DNA of 64,000 nucleotides from Promerops cafer. Lineage: Eukaryota; Chordata; Aves; Passeriformes; Nectariniidae. This document shows positions 22,900 through 35,200 of this stretch, in pieces. The stretch lies in contig VZSE01001754.1 of assembly GCA_013398275.1 (NCBI GenBank), positions 634,515 through 698,514 on the forward strand, given 5' to 3'. Made by a program: the position numbers and the translations under genes. The notes under the pieces are model-generated. The model had not been told where the DNA came from and made no database searches. It saw only the letters and a list, made by a program, of their open reading frames with translations. The stretch's first letter is position 1. Each line of letters opens with the position of its first letter.

Positions 22900-23396
22900 A
22901 GGGCTGCATTAAAAGAAGTGAGCCTGGGAGGTCACAGGAGGGAGGTGATTCTCCTCTGTTCTGCTCTTATGAGATCCCACATGGAATATTGTCTCCACTT
23001 CTGGGGTCCCCAGTTTAAGAAATACAAGATCTGTTAAAGGAGTTGAAGAGGAGGGCCATGAAAATGGTCAGAGGGCAGGAACAGGTTTCCTGTGAAGACA
23101 GGCTGAGAGCTGGAGCTGTTCAGTCTAGAGAAGACTCCATACTGACCTTTGAAAATAAAAAGGGGCTTTTAAGAAAAAAGGAGAAAAACTTTTTACCAGG
23201 ATCTGTAGACCAGGACCAGGGTCAATGGTTTTATACTGACAGAGGGCAGATTTACACTGGATATAAGGCAGAAAGTGAGACTGGAAGGGGCTTTGAGCAA
23301 CCTGCTCTAGATAAGGTGTCCCTGTCCATGGCAGAGGGGTTGGACTGGATCTTTGGAGGTCCTTTCTAACCTTAACCATTCTATGATTCTGTGATC
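22900..23396 (+). mobile_element. CR1 LINE 3' end (ORF2 C-terminus plus 3' UTR)
   Basis: It begins in the ORF2 C-terminal coding part (GGGCTGCATTAAAAGAAGTG, GTGATTCTCCTCTGTTCTGCTC, GAGATCCCACATGGAATATTG). It passes GAGGAGGGCCATGAAAATGGTCAGAGG, the GGAGCTGTTCAG block and ACTGGATATAAGGCAGAA, and ends GGTTGGACTGGATC...CCATTCTATGATTCTGTGAT, the canonical avian CR1 terminus. It is 5' truncated, with substitutions and stops in the ORF2 remnant. Short frames of 108 (plus) and 84 codons (minus) inside it are repeat-derived. Confidence 0.93.
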
Positions 23397-24237
23397 CTCT
23401 CTCACTCTTTGAAGAGGTTTACAGCTCGCCCAATCTTCTGAATGCTTACTCAATTCCTTTCACACCTCTGTTCAATCCAAACAGTTCATCAGGAATACTT
23501 TTGACATTGTTTTGGGTTTTTTTACAATGAATTGTAGATTTTTTGAAAATTGAATTTTGTTGGTAATATGTAAGTTTAATCAATTAACTTTTTATTGGAG
23601 TCCATCTCTTGGATAGAGAGTGAGATTGAGAAGATTTGTTGTCAAATGAGTCACTTCACCTGTGGTGCATCCAATCAATCCTTACATGATTTCAGTCAGG
23701 GACCTATTTGAAGTGGACATTCTTCCACCAAGACCATGAGTATGTAAAGTGGGATTCTTATTTCTCCTGACTGCAGCTCTTCCACATTACATAAATAAGT
23801 GTTTATTGGAGCAGAAAATTGGACAAGTGCCTGACATACTTAGTGCAAGTTTCTTAACCATAGCTCTTTTAAACAAAGCAAGGAGAATATATCCTTCTTG
23901 GACTTAGAGCTTTCTGAATTAAATTTCTGAATTTCCAAAACAACTTCAGTTTCCAGTTCACCACTATCCTTTTTTTCAGGGCATTGCACTGTCTTTTCAA
24001 ATTCAAAATAAAAGAAAATTGGAGACTGCAAAAATTCAGGAACAGTTGAGTCAACTGTAAAAGAAACAAGTTTTGTGCATAATAGAAGCACACTAAATCC
24101 CACTGATTTCGGCATCAAAATTACATGTGTCATAAATGTCTCATGCCACATTGGTTCTTCATGGATATATCAGCAGGTTATTCCTCTGTACTCTAATCTT
24201 AAAGAAATAGAGTAACATGCACTGTTTTCAGTTTTGG

Positions 24238-24322
24238 CTGCAACCAATCAAGAAGGCTGCAGTTGAGCTAGAGATTATCCAGAGGATAGAAAAAATAATG
24301 AGCAGAGATCTGGTGCAGTTTT
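24238..24322 (+). mobile_element. Degraded CR1 ORF2-tail fragment
   Basis: CAAGAAGGCTGCAGTTGAGCTAGAGATTATCCAGAGGATAG and AATAATGAGCAGAGATCTGG track the CR1 segment AAGAAGGACACAGAGCTGTTGGAGCGGGTCCAGAGGAGGGCC...ATGATCAGAGGGCTGG. Divergence is high and no 3' end is present. Confidence 0.42.
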
Positions 24323-26034
24323 TAGTCTTATTCTTGTTCTAACTAAATTATTTCAAAGCATCTAAGACATTTTAGACATTACAAAAATTTGTTCACAAAT
24401 CTTGCATGGTATTTGCCACAGAGCTTCAAAACACACTATATCATTATATCTTTTCTCATCTTCCCAACTGGAATAAAAATATGGGCTTCTTTATATTCCA
24501 AAGAGGCAACATCTTTAATTATTTAAGCTTGACCTTTCTTTTTATAGAATAGTGGTAATAGTGGGCATAAGGAAAAGTTCTTAACACCATTTTCTTGACT
24601 TCAATTCTCCATCTAAAATAAGAGACTATAAAAGTAGGAAATGCAGAGACCTTGAGGGTCAATATAATGACACAATAAGAAGTAACATATACCCAAAAGA
24701 TATACAGTACTATCATGAAAAACATATATATAACAATTTTATTTATATATACTTGTTGTTAATGCTTAATATTTAAGTCCAGAAAATAAAAAGCCCTCTT
24801 ATTAATATGTTTGGTAAGAGCCTAAAAGTTTTGATGAGTATTAAAGGATAATAGGAATTTAACCGTTTCTAGGGTTCCTTAATTTTACAATCTCAGAAAA
24901 AGGAGCTTGATGTAATCATGGTAGCTTTATTCTTGGGTCAATTGTGCTTAAACATTATTGTCCAAAATTCACTTTACATATCTTTAAAAATGTGCAACTT
25001 TCATGTTTCTCCTGATACATATTTTGCAACATTAGACCTCAGTGTTTTAAAGAGGCTGTTGTCACAACAAAGGCAGCATGAAGCTGAAAATATAACCTAA
25101 TTAGGAGATACAGTAGAAATATTTCCTGTGAAAAACTTAAGGAAGGGGAGGAAAGGGCAAGGAAATGAAGTATTATGTGATTTCCAACAACCAAACACAA
25201 GAATTGCAAAAAGAGCAATTGCTTGAATAGTTCCAGTTTGCAGATATTCCATTTTGGACTACAGAACTGCCTGGGGCAGTTACCATCAGTGATTCTGGTA
25301 AGGAAAATGTAGCATCAGGAGTCTCCAACATGTGTCAAATTTAACACCGATTGCAAAAGGCAGCAATTTCACAACCTAGATGAGACAGTGAAATATGTAA
25401 GACATACCATTAGTGGGTTAAAATTGCTTCTCATCTACTTGCAGTTACATTTTTAACTTTGTTCTATTTTTTATAGTAAGCAAATTTAAAATGTTTTAAA
25501 ACTTTATCTGTTGTTAAATTTTGTCTTTTTGATCTGGCCCGTAGTAAATTTTTATTTCTCCAAGTGTGGCACTCTCTAAAACCAGGATAACATACCACAG
25601 TTCCATATTCAACACAACATTCAGGAGATAAAGGAAGTTCATCCACTTCTCTGCACAAAAACACCAATGTTTGGTCATGGCCATTGTCAGTTTGGAAGAG
25701 AAATCCTCCTGTGAGTAACAGTCCCTGGCTCCCTCACAGGCAGTGATGTAGAAAACCCTATAAAACTCTGGCACTTATATGTTGTCTGAAGAAAAGACAC
25801 ATTTATATGAAAAAAAGGAGCAAAAGTTATTATAAAATAGTTCTTTTATTTCCCCTATGGGAAAAATCTTCACTGAAGTCTGAATTTTCTTTGATTTTGT
25901 CTATCTCATCCTTTCCTCAGCTAAAAAAATATTTGAGCAAGATCATTAGGCTTAAGGTTTTTTTTTTTTTTCAGCATTACTGACTGGATAATAATGAAAA
26001 GGGTTTCAGGCTGTGCTATGAATAGAATGAATGG

Positions 26035-26135
26035 CAGAATCCTAGTATTTTAAGGTGGAAATACTTCTTAATTCATGTGCTCCATCCTTTTGATCAAGAG
26101 AGAGTCTTTGTAAAGCAAGGTCAAATTCTTGGATA
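26035..26135 (-). mobile_element. Degraded CR1 3' end, inverted
   Basis: CAGAATCCTAGTATTTTAAGGTGGAAATACTTCTTAATTCATGTGCTCCATCC then TGATCAAGAGAGAGTC and AAAGCAAGGTCAAATTCTTGG parallel the inverted CR1 end (AGAATCATAGAAT...GGTTGGAAGGGACCTCTGGAGATCATCTAGTCCAACCCCCTGCTCAAGCAGGGTCA). Old and shortened. Confidence 0.42.
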
Positions 26136-27824
26136 TTATATTGAACTTTTTAATCCACAACACCTTCAAAAGCTTTTCTCGTTACTGAAACTAAAGAACC
26201 AAAGATCTTTTTTTAAGCATTATCTCCTAAAGGCTTTATTTAGTCAAAAGTAAATTAAACCCTTGGTATCAAAGGTAACATTTATGCTACATCACTAAAT
26301 AAGAACCAAGATACTTCTCTACCAAGAAAAATTAGATGTTTGTTTATCTACACATTCCTTTTCCTATGTAAGTGTTAAAATACAAAACAATGCAAAGAGT
26401 TGATGAGTAAAACATTAAAACAAAGCACTTCTTAAAAAGAATTTTGTTTAGTAGAACAGAGGGAAGGGTCTCAAACCTTTGTGCTTTCAGTTCTGTTAAG
26501 CAGATGTGTTCACTTGTGATCTCCTACTTCAAAGATTTTTCCTACAATATTTATTTATATGAATTGCTGAAAGTTTTCTAGCTGCCTTGTACTTAGAGCT
26601 ACTGCAAAATGCATTTGTAAACATCATAGGAAAGAGAAGATGAATAATTTTTGTATTGGCTAGTTCCAAAATATGTTATAATGGCTTTAACAGTGCAAGA
26701 ATCTCTGGATTATCTCTGGCAGGAGAAGGAGATGGAGGCTGCTGGGTTTTTTTCTCTGTATTAACATCAGTGGTATCATCTGGAGTTCATCAAGCACAGG
26801 TCTGTTTCTAGTATCAGTATTTTGAAACATGCTCTATAAACACTGAGGTTACTCAATTGGAGCATTTTTTTTTTCTCAGCTCAGCCCCATTAACTGAATT
26901 AAATAGACTGCTAAGACCTTTATGATGCTATGACTGCTATGACCTTTCCCTATAGCCACCATATCCATGTGACTTGTCCATCCACTGATTCTTTCTTATG
27001 GCATCAGCAACAGCCTTTCAGATTTCATGAGACAGTACTCTGCAAGGGAATGAGACAGTATGTCAGCTGAAAATTGACAAAATATGTTTGCCTCAAAAGA
27101 CACTCTATTGTTCATATACTTTAGCTCGTTCATGAGAAATCCAAGAGAAATTCTGGTGTAAAATATTTTCAGCCAAACTGTAGCCCACTGTGTACAAAAT
27201 AAAAATAAATTTGTGGTGAGACATAGCTAGTACCATAGAACTGGGGATCAGGACTATTAAATATTCCTCTAATCACTTTGTCATGTTACAATGGCTGTGG
27301 TGGGAAAATAGCACAACTAAATGGAGTATTTTTAAGGCTTTCTTGAAATAGCACAGATTTCACAGAATGGGAAGAAAGCAGATGCTTTGCAGTGGTAGCC
27401 AGGGCCCCTCCACACTGGTGACACAAAACCATGGATCACTCTGAGGCTGTGATCCTGTCTACATTGCACACATTTGGCCTGAATTCTGATTTAGAGAAAA
27501 CATTGAAAACAAAGCAGAATCCTTATTCTCCATCACCCCATGGGGCTCTGAAGCCTTTTTCCATCCCTTTCCTCTCTATCAATATCTATTTTCCTATCAG
27601 TTTCTTTCAGCACAGTGGTCAGGTGATGTACTGAAGAAGTCTTTTTATCACTTTCTCCAATTAAAAAAATTAGGAATCTGCCCCAGAAAACTCTTATTTG
27701 TACATGCAGATCCTGAAGAACTTCCATTAGCTGATTATAGGTTATGCTCAATTTTCTGGCCTTGAACACTAAGAAAGGAACAGATCTTTGGCTGCGGTCA
27801 TCAATGTAATTTTCAAGGACTGAA

Positions 27825-29230
27825 ATGCACAGAAAAGCTGAGACAGGAAGGGGCCTTTGGAGATCCTCTGGTCCAACCTGCTCAGACAGGGTCAGCTTAA
27901 GCAGATTGCTTGGGGCCATGTCCAGTTTGATCTTGAATTTCTCCAAGATGGAGACTCCACAACCTCTCTGGACAACGTTTTCCAGTGTTCAACTGCTCTC
28001 ACAATCTAAAAAACCCTGAACATTACAAATAATGTAAAGGTTATATGGTATTTCTCATATTTCCATTTGTTCCAGTGGCCTTTCTTCCTTTCTGTGTGCA
28101 GCCCTGAAACTGAAAAGACTCTGGTTCCACCTTCTTTACATCATCCCATCAGGTATTTACACACATTGAACTGATCACCCAGTGAGACTTCTCTTCTTCC
28201 AGCTGAACAAACCCAGCTCACTCAGCCTCTCCTTGAGTGTCTGATGTCCCAGTCCCAATGAACTTTTCTTCACCTTTGCTGAGCTCACTCCACTATGCCC
28301 ATGTCTCCCTCTCCTGGGGAGCATGGTGCTGGGCTCTGGACCCCAGATGTGTCTCACCAGTGCTGAGCAGAGAGGAGAGATCACCTTTCTCAACCTGCTG
28401 GCCATGATCTTCCTAATGTAGCTCTTACCAAGGTCTCTTTCTGCAAATCTGCTTTCCAGATGATTAGTCAGTTGTGCTTGAAGCAGTCAGGATCTCCCCT
28501 GGCAGTATCAGTGGTGCCCCTTTGGAAGACTAGCAGGAAATAATAATCCAAGGGCCATTCAAGCCTAGGCAGCCTCTCTGCAATGTCCCAGACCTGAATT
28601 CCCAGCAGTAAAGCAAACATCCCTAGGCAGCAGGTCTGGTTATCAGATGGGACCTCCATCCCTCTCCCTAGAGCAGGACTTGCCTACTGCTCTCATTTGC
28701 TGCTTCCTCCTTGCTCCATCCTTGGCTGCTTTGTTGGAAAGAAAAAGGTCCTGAGGGTCTCCTGGTCCCTCACCTGAAGCTATGGCACTGAATATATTCA
28801 GATCTGCAATGGACATGAGTTATCCACCTGGTGCCAGAAGCCATCAGCTTAGAGCCTTCAGCATCATGGGAATCTCCAGTTCCCAGCCTGATGAACACAG
28901 ATTCTGCCTGTCCCTGCTGGGGTTCAGGTTATTCTCTCTGCAGAACCCTGAGAAAGTCTGATCAACTCCTTCCTGGTTGTCCCTGGTGCTGTGCAGTCTG
29001 CTGACCCCCTCCCATGGTTCTTTTGCCTGGAAACACAGCTCCTCTGCCTGGACACAGCTCCTGCAGGCAGGAGGGTCATCTCCCCCTGCCTCAGCAAGAC
29101 TGGAGTTGTGAATTGTCTCTTGTATTTTGCTTGGGGTAAAGAGAGTGTGTAGCATGTCCACATGTCCAGCTGTGTCCTGCAGAATACGACTCGGTGACAG
29201 TAACAGGATCCCTGTGCTGTAGCAGTATCA
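27825..29230 (-). mobile_element. Internally deleted CR1 LINE: ORF1 remnant joined to ORF2 tail and 3' UTR
   Basis: Read on the minus strand, the 3' part (28465 down to 27825) is an excellent CR1 3' end: GCCAGCAGGTTGAG, CTCTGCTCAGCACTGGTGAGAC, GGTTGTGGAGTCTCCATCTTGGAG, GACCCTGTCTGAGCAGGTTGGACCAGAGGATC. Immediately 5' of it, instead of the reverse-transcriptase domain, lie ORF1-like sequences (28468-29161). About 3 kb expected between ORF1 and the ORF2 tail is absent. This is a deletion derivative rather than the usual simple 5' truncation. The 5' limit is uncertain; sequence up to about 29230 may be 5' UTR. Confidence 0.75.
28468..29161 (-). pseudogene. CR1 ORF1 remnant (Cys-rich/coiled-coil part and esterase-like part)
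   Basis: Two minus-strand frames are recognisable. The upstream one (29161-28844, 105 codons) has CRSC at residues 33-36 followed by VQAEELC and a heptad-like stretch ending VSRLHSTRD, resembling the Cys-containing, coiled-coil N-terminal part of avian CR1 ORF1. The downstream one (28659-28468, 63 codons) ends RGTTDTARGDPDCFKHN, resembling the HVGTNDTARGD segment of the ORF1 SGNH-esterase-like domain. At residues 48-51 GTTD replaces GTND, so the block III Asn is lost. The two frames are out of phase (start-to-start distance 502 bp), so at least one indel separates them. ORF1 of CR1 encodes an RNA-binding/esterase-type protein needed for retrotransposition; this copy is dead. Assignment is from memory of the family. 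Confidence 0.7.
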
Positions 29231-32200
29231 GTTCATGTGTCCACTCACAAGAGCAAAATGGTTTTTGAACTAATCTTGCCTAACAAGCAACACTGTGACT
29301 GCATCACCCCAGTCACAAGGAGGCATCCCATGATCTAGTAACAATTGCCAATCCCATTTTTTTATTTCCCTTTTTTTTCAAACCAGCAGCCTTGACTGCC
29401 TGCAGCTTTCCCTGCAGATGTATCTGTCACCTTCTCTGACCTCAGTTCTGTGGTCTCTCCCTGCTTTATAGAGTCTAGGCAATGTGAACATCTTCTAACA
29501 TGTTATTGCATATAAATCCATTGCATCCATATTCTCCTTATTTTTATGTCTCAATGATCCCTGATCACATTTCTAACCTCAGAGGTCATCACATGTCTTG
29601 TCTTTAATTTCTATTTCCCTGGGCTCTCAGTTAAATGGGGCTGGGGTGAGAATTTCTTCTGTGTTTTTAATTCTGTGAAGTATTTTAAGGTATGGTTTGT
29701 GAGAAGGAAAAAAACAGTATGTGAAATACATCTGTTCTCTATCCTTTACACTTGGATTTCTAGTTTGAATGTAATCTTATATTTTGCTGATTAGAAAAAC
29801 CCATGATTTTATTAGTCATTGTAGTGCTGCTAACCTCAAGCACTCAAACACTGTGAGCAAAACCCCAAAAGTCCTGCAGTGAAGCTGAAAACCATGAAAT
29901 CTAAAAATATATATACATGAGGACATTTCATTTCCTGGGCTAAAGTCTTTAGGGCATATTGAGGTCAAATTTTGAGACTTTTTGAGCAAACAGGAAGACT
30001 ATAAATAAATCTCTTTTAACACAAGTTTATCTATCTCCTTCCTTTTAAGAGCATGGACAATGAAAATCATACTAGACACATCATAAGTGACATAATAAAA
30101 GCTGGCAATAATGCCATTTTCTTGTTTGTAGGGTGAATAATTTGATAGTTTTTTGTCTGTGTGGGTCTTTAATTTTTGGTTGTTGATGTTACAGTTGTGT
30201 TTTGTTGGTTTTTTTCTTTTTTTCCTAAGCCAGAATTTACAGTTTATGTTGAACTAGGTTGTATTTATTTCAAGTGTGATGGACCTTAGATCATATCTCA
30301 AAAGTGGGGAATAAACCCACAGAAGAAAATTGTTGCAGACAGAAGAAAAATGAAAATAAATCCTCTCTGAGGCAGTAGAGGGTTTTATCTGTGGAGATGA
30401 GGCTCAACAGTACAGCCACTCAATAGCACAAAAGATAAGACAGATAAGGCTTAACTTCAATGACCCTTTTAAAGCTTTACTACTTGGAGAAGTAAAAGGG
30501 GAAGGAAAAAAGGAAAAGGTGGGAAAACCTAACATGAAGTAGGAGAGTGTAATTTTAGAAGATAGAAAATTGTGTCTGAATTTTATTTTCCACCATCTCA
30601 AGCTCTAGCCATTGTAATTTGCTAATATAGTTGGATGCTCAAGTTCCATATTTGGGTATTTTGGGCAGTTTTGCTGTCTCAAGTCCAAATTCCCCAAGCT
30701 GCATTGTCTCTCTGCATTTGAATGACATCCAGCCAAGTGGCTGCCACCCGGTCCCAGGATGGAAATTATTATGAATAGTTTTGGGATGTAAACACATGTA
30801 GTGATGGCTGTGGGGCTTCTGTGAGGCCAGTCTCTCTTGAGTTACAGCAAAATTATTATTTTTGGAAAGTGGGAACACATTTATAGGTGTGCTTCAGCTA
30901 CTGGTGTTGTAAATGTGCAAGGACTGTTAGACTCTCTCCATACCTAAGTGAGTAATAAAAAATGTAGGGTCTTCAGCATAAAGGCTCAAACATTTGATGA
31001 AAATTCAGATCTGCAGAAAGCAACTGGAAGATATGCCAATCCTTCTGGATACCCTGGGACTAACCTGAGAAAATACATATCTTAATTACCACATATAAAA
31101 TACTGTTGGACATCTTCATTACTCTCAAATGCTACTTTGATTGAATCTATTTCTTAGGGGGTATCCTGCCTATGCTGTTTCTCTTAAATAACATTCAGTT
31201 CAGAGAACCACCATGCATAAAGGAGAAAAGTAGTGTATTTGAGCTAGAGACAGAAAATGATTTATGAGTTACAGTAATGAAGTATCATATATTTAAAATT
31301 TTTGGCCAAGGCACGTTCACAACCCTGCATTTGGTGACTGGAATCTCAAAGTGATGCCAGGGAAGTATTAAACATCTCAAAATGAGATTCAAAACAGTGA
31401 AGTTTCTGAAGTAAGAACCATCTAGAACTGAGCAAAAAAAGGAATGCCTAAGAACACATCCTAAATCTTTCCTCTTTTCCAAACCTGCAGAAAAGCACCT
31501 CCTGAGTTAAGGGATACTCCTGAACATAGGTACCAGCACAGGTCCTTCAAAGGGACAAACGGAATTATTCTTTTCTTTTTTTGTCCAAATTACCCCACCT
31601 TGACTCCTCCCTTGCCTCACACTGCAACCCCCAGTACAAATCTGACCCTTCTACTCAACCTGGATATGGAAGAGACTGGCTCAAATTCCCTTCTCTGTCT
31701 GAGCACATTTCAAACCAGTCCTTCAGCTTCTCTGGAGGGCATCAGCACTCATGAGCCAGTTACATCCTCCATTCTTCTGGCTGAAAATGCTCTATTGCTC
31801 AAGAATGAACAAACAAATCAAGATGCATTGGAATGGCAAAAGCAAAAAATAAGAGTGATTCTTCATCCTAGTGCAACACAGGAAGGGAACATTGTCAGGT
31901 TCCAGTTTCAGTCCCAATGTCAAACCCTGCTTCTGCATTTCATCCAGTACTTGCCTCATGTAAAATGTATTTGCCATTATGAATTCACATTGCATTTGCC
32001 ATATAAACAAAGAATCCATTCAGTTTTCTTTTTTAGTTCATTTTCCATGTAAGGAAACACACACAAGTACAGCAACTTGTAGAAGCAGCATGGAAAAAAA
32101 CACAGAAGTCACCTACATCTAACTCTCTCACTTTTGCTATCAGTGAGCCAGTATTCGAAAATACACAATAAAAGTATCCACTAACAACTGACAGAATATC

Positions 32201-35200
32201 ACTCAGGTCCTACAGTGAGGAACCCCCTCGGGCCACACATGGTTTTGAGGGACTGCTGCCTTCTTTTCTAACCATCTCTTTGTAATACAAAGCAACCAAA
32301 TACAACATAAAATCTGGTTTAAATACAGTGGTTAAGAATAAGGAATTTGCAAAACACTAAAATTCAAACATGTATTTTACCCAAATAAGTAGTTTTATCT
32401 TTTTTCTTTTAATGTACTCAAGGATATTTTCATAAATATAACCTATCTTCTTAAAAATCTAGGGATATATTGTGGTTTATTTCTATTTCATATTTGGAAA
32501 ATAAGCCATCTAAGAACAAAAGACTTATTAGATTTTTTCAGACTGAATATAATCTCAAATTAGCTGATTAAAGCTGGAAACAGGCATTATGACCTCAGTA
32601 TAACTAAAACACCCTGCAAGTTATATAGTGAAAGGCTGCTGGCTCTAGGTAGTGCTTGTTAAATGTGTTCTGTTCTTTCCATAAAAACATAAGTCAATTT
32701 TCAGTATATGGTTTCAATTTGTTCAAAAGTCTGTGTAAATTACATTTTATTTTTCCTTGGGAAAATATAGTTGAATATCACATCAAGAAAAGTTGACTTT
32801 TTTTATTATTTTCAATTCTTTACCCCACCCTGCTCAGTGGAGCTGCAGTTTTTCCTTTTGTATTTCCAAGTCAATGCCATTCAAATACAGGCTTCTCTTT
32901 GTTGCCATTTTTTATGTGTAGCAGCGTCTCCTAGGAGCAGTAATAATCCTCGTTAGCCCTTGCACAACTCCTAATCAAAAGAAGCAAATTATTTAGGCTT
33001 ATATTTCATGGCTCCCACACTTTTCCTCATAAAATATCAGAATACCTCTAGGATCAGGAGATAAGCAGGTCTTTGCTCTTAGTCTACCCTTAATTTTTCA
33101 CATCCTGATCTCCTCCTTCAGCAGGATGCTGAGAGCTCTTGCCCTAAACCCCACAAATTCTTGAGTAAACCCATTGATATGAATGAGCCTCCTGAGGTGC
33201 TGAAAGTTAAATATGTGCTTAAGTGCTTTGCTGGATAATGGCTGAAACACTCAGCCCTACGTGGGACTAAGATCTGGGTAATTTCCTATACTTTTTATGC
33301 TTTCATAAAATGGCCTAATTCCTTTATATAACAACACAAGGATTAGTAGAAGGGTCTTCTATTTGAACCAGGAGGTTTAGGAGGAAATGGATGAGGAAGG
33401 AAACACGATCAACATTTTTCCATAGTTAATAATTTAAAAATTACTAAAAAAAAAAATAAAATAAAAAGCACGTTGGCAGATTGTGTCTAGTTAGTAAAAG
33501 GTCCAAATCAGAAACTTCTCATAATTTTAGGGCATGTTTGTTTAAGCTGTATAAGAAAAGGTTTGGATAGAAATACTCATGAAGTGAAAAGTTTAGTTTG
33601 GAAATATAGCCATGTAACACTCTTTCATTAAATAAATAAACACTTTTGACTTAAAATTTTGCCTTAGTCAGTCCTCCAACTGTTCATTTTCGCAGACTTG
33701 GATGTGATGTGTCAGACTGTGGTCACAGGGTACCTTAAGAAGGAGGTGCTGAAGATACAGATCCAAAATCCTGAGACCACTTACGACTAGTCAGAGAAAG
33801 TTCTTTGCTCTGTGTTAAGGGGCTGCCATGAGCATGAAGCCAGAAATTCAACTCACACAGATATCAAACATCTGTATTTTTCACTCAGTTGTAAGGGAGG
33901 TGTAGCAGACCTGATACCTGTCTCTGTTTAGCGTGATTTCAGGGCAGAATCACTATAAAAAGGGAACAGGAGGCAAAAGTAACAAGGCTTCCTATAAGCA
34001 AACTTAATTACCTGAGAAATACAACACGAAAAACTTGGCACATGAGGGAACAGCATCTAGAGACCTGATTCTGTCCACACAGAGGGCCTGCTTTTCCACT
34101 TCCTTATGCTTTATAATGTCATGCCTACAAGTCGAAATTAGGAATTTGTTTCTCATGCTGGTAGCATTTTGCACTCACTTTTCAGAGGTAAATGATGGTT
34201 TATGACTGAATGGAGAATGGGGTGTACATATCTGGGTTTTTGCTTCTGATTGGAAAAAAGATACTCAAAAGTTTTGTCACGTCACTAAGAGTCCAAGGCA
34301 ATGATTAAATATCTGTGTTCTTAATCCCTTTCATGTAGGTAGGTCAGTGTGTATAAGTATATTTATGGAGAGAGAAACAGAGAAAAGACAGATTATTTCT
34401 GACTGAGGTTTTGATCATCTGTCAACCAGAAAAATACTCATTGACCTCAGCAGTGAAATATCAGGATCAAACTTTCTGATAATCACATTTAGAAAATATG
34501 GTTTTTTAATAAGTGGAAAATTATTTTATGCATACATTCCTGCCTCTGTAATATTCTAGTTCTTTCTGGATTTTAATTGACTATCATGCCCAGCAACTTC
34601 TTTTGATATGACTCTACTCAGAATGTAATGCTCAGTGACATTTTCCAAGATGTTGCAGGGTCCTGCTCCTAAAAAACTATCAAGGGAAAAAGGAAGAGCT
34701 TTTTCTTGTGATTTATTTTCCTTTTAATAAATATGTAACACCCATGAAAAGCAGAAGAATGGTCTTTTCTAGTTTATATGAGGAAGGTAAATCCATGTTT
34801 ACGGCAATGCATTCATAGTACATTTTGCTAGGAAGGTACAGAAATATCTGCAAAAAAAAATTTCTAAAACCACTGAGAATTTCCAGGCTGTTTTCTGCCT
34901 GGTATTTTGTGTGGACACTTTGCTGAGCAGGCTGAAATTCCACTTCTGTTGTTTGGTGGTGATTCAAAGCCAGGCTGCCCCATGTGTGACCTCTTTAGTG
35001 TTGAAATGCCCCTTCATAAGATACCTAAAACTCGAGTCTCCCAGCTGTACCTGCCGCAGCCAACCATTCTGTTATGTATTTCACAAATAATTACCTGATC
35101 TGGAGATCCTGGCAGGGGAAAAGACTGAGACAGTCACATCTGTGGGTAGTACAAAGGAAATCATAGGGGAACAATAAGATGTTTGAGTCACGTTGGAAAT

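Larger units (their letters stand above)
23397..27824. other. Unique AT-rich DNA with two faint CR1 traces
   Basis: No gene recognised. Minus-strand frames of 103 codons (23840-24151) and 86 codons (25514-25774) show no domain. A plus-strand CR1 trace lies at about 24238-24322 and a minus-strand one at about 26035-26135. Confidence 0.5.

Noticed and set aside
31600..32052. A 150-codon plus-strand open frame
   Set aside because: Low-information Ser/Thr/Leu-rich sequence without a domain; treated as chance.
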